A DNA stretch of 64,000 bases, taken from Nocardia thailandica NBRC 100428. GTDB taxonomy: Bacteria; Actinomycetota; Actinomycetes; Mycobacteriales; Mycobacteriaceae. Position numbers and translations under genes: made by a program. Positions 49,983 to 56,274 of the stretch are shown here, one piece after another. Each line of letters starts with the position of its first letter. The first letter of the stretch is position 1. The stretch is from positions 24,190 through 88,189 of the forward strand of contig NZ_BAGK01000038.1 in NCBI RefSeq assembly GCF_000308795.1, given 5' to 3'. The notes beneath the pieces are model-generated. The model saw only the letters and a list, made by a program, of their open reading frames with translations, searched no databases and was not told the DNA's origin.

Positions 49983-50300
49983 ATGACCTTCGAATACGAT
50001 GCCGACCTCTTCCGCGCCGCGGCGGGCAAATCGACCGGCGTCCAGAACAAGATCAATTCCGTCCTGAACACGCTCAACGGCGCCATCGGCGGCCGCGGGA
50101 ACGTCTGGGGCAGCGACAAACTCGGCAACAGCTTCTACAACGGCCCCGGCGGCAACGACGGCTACAAGGCCTCCCGCGACAACGTCACCGAGAACGGCCG
50201 CACCATGGCCGAGACCATGGGCAAGTTCGCCGAAGGCCAGATCGACAGCGCGGTCGCCATCGAGAAGATGGAACGCGGCAACCGGGACGGCATGACCTAG
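49983..50300 (+). CDS. WXG100-like small ESX protein
   Basis: 105-residue protein without signal peptide, with two helices around a WG turn (GRGNVWGSDKLGNSFYNGP, about 36-54), the hairpin size of WXG100/ESAT-6 proteins. The N-terminus is TFEYDADLFRAAAGKSTGVQ. The start at ATG 49983 has GGAGGG 8 bp upstream and follows shared promoter copy a. It is probably a secreted ESX component or the partner of a nearby toxin. Confidence 0.78.
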   Translation: MTFEYDADLFRAAAGKSTGVQNKINSVLNTLNGAIGGRGNVWGSDKLGNSFYNGPGGNDGYKASRDNVTENGRTMAETMGKFAEGQIDSAVAIEKMERGNRDGMT

Positions 50301-50364
50301 ACGGCGGGCCGTCGGGCCGTCGTCGCTCGCCGCAGAACCCGCCGGGCCGGGGCGCGCCGCCGGG

Positions 50365-50817
50365 TCAGGTGGTGCGTTGGTGGGGGAGGCCGAGTCGGGG
50401 GAGGTCGAGGCGCCGGTCGGCGGAGCCGGCGATCCAGGCGTCGTAGACCAGGCCGTGCGGGTCGGCGATCCCGTAGCCGTCGCGGAGCCCGGCCACGGAA
50501 AGCGCCGCGGCCCGGTCGTATTCGGCCAGGGAGACGGGGGCGTCGAAATCCGCCCACCACAGGAAGCTGCTGTCGGCGTCGGGGGGCTGCCAGCCGGCGC
50601 GGACGATCGCCTGCCTGCCCGTTTCGTCCGCGCGGGCGGCCTCCTCCAGGTACTTGTCGCTCACCAGCTGGGCCGCCAGCACGTCAACGTCCTTGTAGAA
50701 CTGCACGTAGCGTCGCTGCCCCGCGGGGCGGGGTTCCACGATGATCAGCGTCGCGGTGTCGGGCAGCTCGAGCAGTTCGGCGGCCAGGTCGGCCGCGAAG
50801 GTGTCCCAGGCGGTCAC
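50365..50817 (-). CDS. TY-Chap/YbjN-like putative chaperone or immunity protein
   Basis: 150-residue cytosolic protein: WDTFAADLAAELLELPDTAT then LIIVEPRPAGQRRYVQFYKD, LVSDKYLEEA, AGWQPPDADSSFLWWADF and a C-terminal VAGLRDGYGIADPHGLVYDA. This matches the actinobacterial TY-Chap N-terminal-domain proteins (YbjN/secretion-chaperone-like), which sit in toxin and ESX loci. GTG 50817 overlaps the upstream gene's stop (GTGA). Role inferred from family and context. Confidence 0.65.
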   Translation of the reverse strand: MTAWDTFAADLAAELLELPDTATLIIVEPRPAGQRRYVQFYKDVDVLAAQLVSDKYLEEAARADETGRQAIVRAGWQPPDADSSFLWWADFDAPVSLAEYDRAAALSVAGLRDGYGIADPHGLVYDAWIAGSADRRLDLPRLGLPHQRTT

Positions 50818-51305
50818 AGCAGGCCCTGCACGTCGACCTCGGCGTCGCGATCGTCGGCCGCGAGGGCCTCGTTGGTGACCAGCCACAGCCACACCGACAG
50901 TTCCTGGCGCGCCTGGACCAGCGTGGCCCCGGCTCCGGCCCAGCGGATCTGGACGGGATCGTCCACCACCCGGGCGGTCGGTGCGCCGAGCGCGCCCTCG
51001 ATCGCCTCCTCCAGCTCTGCCGACGCGTCACGCACCAGCGTCCGGCCCGCCTCGGTGTCCTCGGCGTAGCCGGTCACCCGGATCTCGATCCGCTCGACCC
51101 GGCCGTCGTCGGCGAAGATCGTGCCGCTGCCCGTCCCGAACCCGGTATCGAGCATCACCCAGCCGGGCCGTTCGGAGACGACCCGCCAGCCGAACTCGGC
51201 CGCCAGACGCGGCGCGTCGGCGAGCTGCCAGGACCAGTCCAGGTCCCGCAACCGCGTGGCCAGCGCGGCCACCTCGGGCGCGGGGGTGGTCTGCCATTCG
51301 GTCAT
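50814..51305 (-). CDS. small cytosolic protein, DUF6301-like
   Basis: 163-residue protein not firmly recognised. The pattern RLRDLDWSWQLADAPRLAAE, FGWRVVSERPGWVMLDTGFG and a C-terminal LVTNEALAADDRDAEVDVQG resembles the DUF6301 group found beside polymorphic toxins in Nocardia. It overlaps the TY-Chap-like gene by GTGA and lies 12 bp after the 127-aa gene, forming a three-gene minus-strand operon. An immunity or chaperone role is plausible. Confidence 0.6.
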   Translation of the reverse strand: MTEWQTTPAPEVAALATRLRDLDWSWQLADAPRLAAEFGWRVVSERPGWVMLDTGFGTGSGTIFADDGRVERIEIRVTGYAEDTEAGRTLVRDASAELEEAIEGALGAPTARVVDDPVQIRWAGAGATLVQARQELSVWLWLVTNEALAADDRDAEVDVQGLL

Positions 51306-51317
51306 GCGGTCGTCTCC

Positions 51318-51701
51318 TCAGAAGTAGGCCATGAAGGCGGCATCGAATTCCGGGTCACGGGTGTCGAAACCCGCCGGGCGATAGTCGCCGGCGCGGACAT
51401 GGGCCACGAAGTCCGCGGGCAGTCCCACCGCGCCCGCGGCCACGTACCGCATCGAATCCTCCCGCCAGATCCAGACGCCGTCGGAGTACAGGGAGGACCC
51501 GCCGGAGATCCACTCGCCCTCGGCGAGCAGGTCCGGAACCGAGCCCATGACGTCGAAGACGGCGGGGACGTTGTACATGTAGTCGAGGATCCGGTCCCGG
51601 TCCTCCTCGACGACGCCCGCGTCGGCGGTGCGCAGTGACGGCAGGTCCTGGTACCGGTCGCTGTACATCTCCCGGTACATCGCCACCGGCTTCAGTTCCA
51701 T
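51318..51701 (-). CDS. small acidic protein of unknown function
   Basis: 127-residue acidic protein, no signal peptide: MELKPVAMYREMYSDRYQDL, DYMYNVPAVFDVMGSVPDLL, SDGVWIWREDSMRYVAAGAV. Not recognised; its aromatic-rich, acidic make-up and neighbours resemble small immunity proteins of polymorphic-toxin loci. First gene of the minus-strand trio. Confidence 0.6.
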   Translation of the reverse strand: MELKPVAMYREMYSDRYQDLPSLRTADAGVVEEDRDRILDYMYNVPAVFDVMGSVPDLLAEGEWISGGSSLYSDGVWIWREDSMRYVAAGAVGLPADFVAHVRAGDYRPAGFDTRDPEFDAAFMAYF

Positions 51702-51802
51702 CGTGCGCGCCCCTCCGTCGATCGTGGTCGTGACTCAGATCTTTCGCAGGGCTCACCGAGTCGTCAAGCGCGGGGGCGTCCGTGCGCGGGGCGGCAGCGA
51801 CC

Positions 51803-51878
51803 ATTCACCCTGTCGTCACGCCCGATTCGCCCGCGGGTGTCAGTCTGTTGCGTACGCGAAGGACTTGTGATGTGCTCG
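51803..51878 (+). promoter_or_regulatory. shared ESX promoter element, copy b
   Basis: Second copy: attcac at the left end, then gggtgtcagtctgttgcgta, then acttgtgatgtgctcg. TTGCGT (51848-51853) and TGTGCT (51871-51876) are 17 bp apart. GGAGG and ATG 51904 follow 33 nt after TGTGCT. Confidence 0.78.
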
Positions 51879-51903
51879 GTTGATCCGGTGGAGGAACGAG
51901 GCG

Positions 51904-51936
51904 ATGGCGACAGCGTCGCAAGGGGCGGGCGAGTAG
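51904..51936 (+). CDS. 10-codon leader ORF
   Basis: ATG 51904 encodes MATASQGAGE and stops 4 bp before ATG 51941. It sits at the start-codon position fixed by the shared promoter element and its GGAGG. It may be a leader peptide coupling to the YbaB-like gene, or the remnant of a replaced first gene. Confidence 0.35.
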   Translation: MATASQGAGE

Positions 51937-51940
51937 CGCG

Positions 51941-52408
51941 ATGGTGAACGAGCGGGCCAAGTCCGATCTCTACGAGATCATGGAGACCGTGCAGGAGCAG
52001 TTCCGGCAGGTGGAACGGATCCAGCGCGAGCGGGCCGACATCGTCGGCAAGTCCACCGTCCGCAAACGCGTCACTGTGACGGTGAACGCCGACAACAAGA
52101 TCATCGAGACCAAGTTCGGCGCCGACATCGAGGACCTGACCTACCCGGAGATCGCCAAGGCGGTCACCGAGGCCGCGCAGCTCGCGGCCGACGACGTGGC
52201 CCGCCAGCTCGCCGAGCTCATGAGCCCGTTCCAGGCCACCCGCGCCCGGCTGCCGAAGCTCTCGGACCTGATCGAGGGCATGCCCGAGCTCCGCATGCCT
52301 GGCAAGGTCGACGCCCCGCTGAACCCGCCGACGACGCGCCAGGACAGCTTCTCCGACGGCGCGGTGGCCAGGGACACGGGCAGCGCGGCGACCGATTCGA
52401 GCTGGTGA
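51941..52408 (+). CDS. YbaB/EbfC-family protein of ESX/toxin locus
   Basis: 155-residue protein of YbaB/EbfC fold: an N-terminal helix (YEIMETVQEQFRQVERIQRE), a beta-sheet (RKRVTVTVNADNKIIETKFG) and a helix (IAKAVTEAAQLAADDVARQL), with a Pro-rich tail. Housekeeping YbaB binds DNA; variants like this occur next to type VII toxins and may be regulators or chaperones. It follows promoter copy b and precedes the YwqK-like gene by 100 bp. Confidence 0.75.
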   Translation: MVNERAKSDLYEIMETVQEQFRQVERIQRERADIVGKSTVRKRVTVTVNADNKIIETKFGADIEDLTYPEIAKAVTEAAQLAADDVARQLAELMSPFQATRARLPKLSDLIEGMPELRMPGKVDAPLNPPTTRQDSFSDGAVARDTGSAATDSSW

Positions 52409-52508
52409 TCCGGATCCCGGGTCGCGTCGGCGCGTGGCCGGGCCGGAAGGATGGCCACGGAGACGATGACGCGGACGACGAGCGAACAAACCCGGAAGAG
52501 GTGTGTCG

Positions 52509-53477
52509 ATGAGTGACGACGGTGCCGGAACCGACGCCGACTTCGTGGACTCGGCCGACCCCGAGCTGGATCGGGAGGGGCCGGACGGGCTGGCCTACTA
52601 CCGGGGAGAGCCGCTGAACGGCAGCGTGTACACCCTCGACAGCGAGGGCGGGATCGGCGAGATCGCCGCCTTCCGCGACGGGTTGCGCAGCACCGAGGTG
52701 TTCTACTTCCTCGACGGCCGCCGCGCCGAGGAGCGCACGTACGTCGAGGGACGGCCGTTCGACGAGTGGCAGGCCTGGCACCCGGACGGCACGCTCGCGC
52801 GGCGCGAGCTCTACTCCTGGCAGGGCCGACTGCGGTGGCGCACGCGCTGGTCGGAGTCGGGCGAGGTGCTCGAGGACACCGATGTCGAGCGGGCCGAGCG
52901 CGGGATCGATGCCGAGGCCGTGCGCGAGGACGACGCGCGGGTGAGCTGGCTTCAGGACGGCAGCCGCTGGTTCCTCGACGACGAGCCGCTGACCGGCCAG
53001 GTGATCGAGCGCGCCGGTCCCGACCCCCGCGCGCCGATCGTCGCGGTGCAGAGCCACCGCGACGGGTACTACGCGGGCCCGCAACGCACCTGGTTCGCCG
53101 ACGGGCCGCGCCGGACGGTCGGCCTGGTGTGGCGCAACCGCCCGGCGGGACTGTTCCTCGAGTGGTACGCCACCGGCGCCCTCGCCGAGGAGAAGGCGTT
53201 CGACGCGGAATCCGAACTGCTGGAACGTCGGGCGTGGGACGCGTCGGGCGCGGTGACCGCCGAGTGGCGCGGCGGCCCGCGGGAGTCGACCGTCCACCGG
53301 GAGACGTGGCCCGACGGCGCCCCGAAGCTGCTGGGTGTGCGCGGGCCGGCGGGCCGGATCGGCGCGTGGGTGTCCTTCGCGCCCGGGGGACAGGTCGTCG
53401 GCGAGGACTATTTCTCGCCCGAGGGCGAGCTGGTGGCCGGCTACCGGTGGGACGAAGCGGGGAACCCGCGACCGTGA
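52509..53477 (+). CDS. YwqK-family (MORN-variant repeat) putative immunity protein
   Basis: 322-residue acidic cytosolic protein with repeated MORN-variant units: GLAYYRGEPLNGSVYTLDSE, AFRDGLRSTEVFYFLDGRRA, WQAWHPDGTLARRELYSWQG, SHRDGYYAGPQRTWFADGPR, LFLEWYATGALAEEKAFDAE. This is the pattern of the YwqK family, the annotated antitoxin of the Bacillus YwqJ deaminase. The toxins downstream carry YwqJ-type deaminase motifs, making a toxin-immunity link attractive. ATG 52509 has GGAAGAGG upstream. Immunity function is inferred. Confidence 0.75.
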   Translation: MSDDGAGTDADFVDSADPELDREGPDGLAYYRGEPLNGSVYTLDSEGGIGEIAAFRDGLRSTEVFYFLDGRRAEERTYVEGRPFDEWQAWHPDGTLARRELYSWQGRLRWRTRWSESGEVLEDTDVERAERGIDAEAVREDDARVSWLQDGSRWFLDDEPLTGQVIERAGPDPRAPIVAVQSHRDGYYAGPQRTWFADGPRRTVGLVWRNRPAGLFLEWYATGALAEEKAFDAESELLERRAWDASGAVTAEWRGGPRESTVHRETWPDGAPKLLGVRGPAGRIGAWVSFAPGGQVVGEDYFSPEGELVAGYRWDEAGNPRP

Positions 53478-53485
53478 CGGCCCGC

Positions 53486-53561
53486 ATTCACGTTGTCGTT
53501 ACGCGGCATTCGCACTCGGGTGTGATTCTGTTGCGTACGCGAACGAGTTGTGGTGTGCTCG
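53486..53561 (+). promoter_or_regulatory. shared ESX promoter element, copy c
   Basis: Third copy: attcacgttgtcgttacgc at the left end, then gggtgtgattctgttgcgta, then gagttgtggtgtgctcg. TTGCGT (53531-53536) and TGTGCT (53554-53559) are 17 bp apart. GGAGGG and GTG 53586 follow 32 nt after TGTGCT. It starts 8 bp after the YwqK-like stop. Confidence 0.78.
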
Positions 53562-53585
53562 ACGGGATCACGGTGGAGGGACGGG

Positions 53586-53711
53586 GTGCTGATGGTGTGG
53601 AGGCCGGACCTCGTTGCCGCCCTGCTCATCCCGGCCGTGTCTCGCGCCGGTCTCCCGGCTGCGCTGCGCGCGTCGACCCCGCGCGGTGACCGCGGCGAAT
53701 CGGTGATCTGA
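53586..53711 (+). CDS. 41-codon leader ORF before toxin gene
   Basis: GTG 53586 (or ATG 53592) starts a 41-residue peptide (MLMVWRPDLVAALLIPAVSR, then AGLPAALRASTPRGDRGESV, then a final I). It lies at the exact position expected for the first gene of the shared promoter unit and ends 7 bp before the toxin ATG. No homology recognised; it could be a leader peptide, a small membrane peptide or a gene remnant. Confidence 0.4.
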   Translation: MLMVWRPDLVAALLIPAVSRAGLPAALRASTPRGDRGESVI

Positions 53712-53718
53712 GCGTCAC

Positions 53719-56274
53719 ATGTCGATGGAGTTGCCGTCCGGGCTGCACTGGCTCTCGATCCTCGCCGGCATGGAGTGGCCGGAAGGCGACGAGGACGGCA
53801 TGTGGGGCATGGCCGGCGACTGGCACACCGCCGCCGACGGTCTGCGGGCGATCATCGACGACATCGATGCCGCCAAAGCGGCCGCGCACAAGGCGTACCC
53901 GCAGGGCGAGGGCGTCGAGGACATGCTCAAGGCCTTCGAATCGCTGGCGCGCGGCGACGGCGGCGACAAGGACCAGTCGATCCAGAAGCTGGCCACCCTG
54001 TTCGATCAGGTCGGGGACTCGGTCTATCAGACCGGTACCGAGATCGAATACACCAAGCTCATGTTCTATTCGTCGCTGCTGTTGCTGGCGGCGGAGATCG
54101 CCGCGGCGTGGATCTTCCCGCCGACCGCGCCCGCGGTCGAGGCGGCGGCGATCGGCGCGACCCGGATCGCGGCCCGGGTGCTCACCGGGCGGGTCATCGC
54201 GGCGATCCTGCGCAACGTCGCCAAGGCCGCCGCCACCCGCCTGGTGAAGTTCCTCGCCCGGCACGTGGCCATCGACACGGTCCTCGGTACCCTGCAGGAA
54301 CTCGGCATCCAGCAGTGGCAGAAGGACCAGGGCCACCGCAAGGAGATCGACTGGAACCAGGTCAAGGCGACCGCCATCAGTTCCGCCGCGGGCGGCGCCG
54401 CGGCGGGCCCGTTCGGGCACTGGCTGGGCAACAAGCTCGGCAACTCGATGAAGCCGTGGCTGCGCAACGCGATCACCGGCGTCGGCGCGGGCCTGGTCGG
54501 CGCGGGCGGCGGCATGCTCGGCCAGTTCGGCTACGACGCCGCCACGGTCGGCCTCGACAAGGCGTGGAACAACCTCAAGACCGCGGCCGGTGACCCGCTC
54601 ATGTGGAGCGCGGGCGCGAGCAACGGCGCTCTGTCGGGGCTGAACAAGGGCGCGGCGACCAACGCGTGGCAGTCCATGAAGCCGGGCCTGTTCGAGCGCC
54701 CGAACCTGAGCACCCGCATCGCCGAAACGCTCGGCCCGGACGCGAATCTCGGCACCTTCGGCCAGAACTCGGGCGCGAACACCGGGGCGGGCGACGGGTC
54801 GACCGGCCGCCCCGGCGAGGGCGACGGCGACGGGGCGGGCGCGAACCAGGGCGACCGCAGCCGCACCGGCGCGGGCGAGGCGGGGTCGGGCGACGGCGGC
54901 GGCGAGAACCGGGCCGGGGACGCCGAGGGACAGAAGGTGCGGCCCGCGGGCTCGACCGACGCCCCCGAGGCGCAGGGCGACACCATGGCGGGCGACCCCG
55001 AAAGCCGCACCGATCACCACGATTCGGGCGAGCGCCAGGCGACCGGAGACGGCGGCGGGCCGGCGCCGACCCGGCAGGAAGCCAGGCCGGAGGCGGCGGG
55101 CGGCGACACCGCCGCGGGCGACGGCAGCGGCGGCAGGCACGACAGCGGGCCGCGCGCCCAGGCCGAAGCGCCTGCCGCGCAGGCCGATTCCGGCGCGACC
55201 CAGCACGACGCGCCACGCGCCGGCGTCGCCGAGGACACGCCGACCGGCACCGTCGAGAACACCAGGACCGATGCCGCGTCCGGCGGCGAACCGGTCGCCC
55301 AGTCGCGCGACACGGCCCAGAACGGCGCGGCGCCGCTCACGACGGCGGCGGGCGCGCCACCGGCGACGGCGGCGGGCGCCCCCGCGTCGGGACCCGCGCA
55401 GACCGCCGGTCCCGCCCAGTCGGGAGCGCCGGCGCAGGCCGGCGGACCCACCCATACGCAGGCCGGTGCGCCGCCCGCGAACTCCGGGCAGGCGCCCCAG
55501 AACGCCGCCGCGCCCCAGAACTCCGCGCAGGCGCCGTCGCAGGGCGGTGCGCCCGCCCGGCCGGGTGGGCCGGAGGTCCGCGCCGACGGACCCCGCGCCG
55601 CCGCCCAGGACGGCACCCGCGCGGCAGGCGCGGACAACCGCCTGCCCGGCGGCGAGACGAAGGGCGACCGCGCGCCGGGCGACTCCGTCCGTGCCGGCGA
55701 TCCGGAAGTCCGCGCGGGAGTCGCGGGTACGGACGGACCGGCCGCGCGCCCGGATGCTGCGCTCGGCGTCGACGGTGAGCGCACGGTCGGCGCTCGGCCC
55801 GACGGTTCCCCGAGTGCCGACGGTGACCGCGTGCGGTCCACCGGGGACGGACCCGCCGCGCGCCCGGATGGTGCGCTCGGCGTCGACGGCGACGGCGTGC
55901 GGCCGGCCGACGGGCCCGACGGTCCCCAGCGTGCCGAGGGTGACGGCGTGCGCCCGGGCGGGGACGGTGCCGCCACTCGTCCCGATGGTCCCCGCCACGT
56001 CGACGGTGACGGCGTGCGCTCGGCGGGGAGGACGGACCCGCCGCGCGCCCCGGACCGGACGACACGCCCTCGGGCCGGGACGACGCCCGCGCCCGGCCGG
56101 ACGGCGAACACGGGCCGACACCGGACGACGCCCGTACCGTCCGTGCCGATGCCGAGATCCGGGCGGGCGCGCACGAACCGCTCGCGGGCGCGCACGCCGA
56201 CGGCCCCCTCGAAGGGGTCCGGGCTGGGCGCACCGCGGGCGAGGCGCCCGCCGCCCGCGCCGCCGACGCCGTAG
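53719..56274 (+). CDS. polymorphic toxin, CpnT-like N-terminal part (frame ends early by frameshift)
   Basis: 851 codons as read. The N-terminus has the CpnT-like/WXG100-like pattern LPSGLHWLSILAGMEWPEGD then EDGMWGMAGDWHTAADGLRA, which directs type VII secretion. A hydrophobic helical part follows (about 115-310, e.g. LLLLAAEIAAAWIFPPTAPA, glycine-rich ITGVGAGLVGAGGGMLGQFG). After that comes a long disordered Gly/Ala/Asp/Pro/Gln linker (about 340-770). From about 56029 the frame turns Arg/Thr/Pro-rich and stops at 56272, while normal sequence continues in another frame. The natural product is therefore this N-terminus joined to the part at 56028-59697. ATG 53719 follows a 41-codon ORF under promoter copy c. 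Confidence 0.75.
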   Translation: MSMELPSGLHWLSILAGMEWPEGDEDGMWGMAGDWHTAADGLRAIIDDIDAAKAAAHKAYPQGEGVEDMLKAFESLARGDGGDKDQSIQKLATLFDQVGDSVYQTGTEIEYTKLMFYSSLLLLAAEIAAAWIFPPTAPAVEAAAIGATRIAARVLTGRVIAAILRNVAKAAATRLVKFLARHVAIDTVLGTLQELGIQQWQKDQGHRKEIDWNQVKATAISSAAGGAAAGPFGHWLGNKLGNSMKPWLRNAITGVGAGLVGAGGGMLGQFGYDAATVGLDKAWNNLKTAAGDPLMWSAGASNGALSGLNKGAATNAWQSMKPGLFERPNLSTRIAETLGPDANLGTFGQNSGANTGAGDGSTGRPGEGDGDGAGANQGDRSRTGAGEAGSGDGGGENRAGDAEGQKVRPAGSTDAPEAQGDTMAGDPESRTDHHDSGERQATGDGGGPAPTRQEARPEAAGGDTAAGDGSGGRHDSGPRAQAEAPAAQADSGATQHDAPRAGVAEDTPTGTVENTRTDAASGGEPVAQSRDTAQNGAAPLTTAAGAPPATAAGAPASGPAQTAGPAQSGAPAQAGGPTHTQAGAPPANSGQAPQNAAAPQNSAQAPSQGGAPARPGGPEVRADGPRAAAQDGTRAAGADNRLPGGETKGDRAPGDSVRAGDPEVRAGVAGTDGPAARPDAALGVDGERTVGARPDGSPSADGDRVRSTGDGPAARPDGALGVDGDGVRPADGPDGPQRAEGDGVRPGGDGAATRPDGPRHVDGDGVRSAGRTDPPRAPDRTTRPRAGTTPAPGRTANTGRHRTTPVPSVPMPRSGRARTNRSRARTPTAPSKGSGLGAPRARRPPPAPPTP
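55735..56024 (+). repeat. imperfect repeats in toxin linker
   Basis: The linker repeats a degenerate unit around DGPAARPDGALGVDGDGVR (for example about 55735-55760, 55850-55900, 55965-56020), with near-identical 20-30-bp DNA stretches such as gacggacccgccgcgcgccc at three places. The reading-frame break lies at the end of this tract. Confidence 0.65.
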
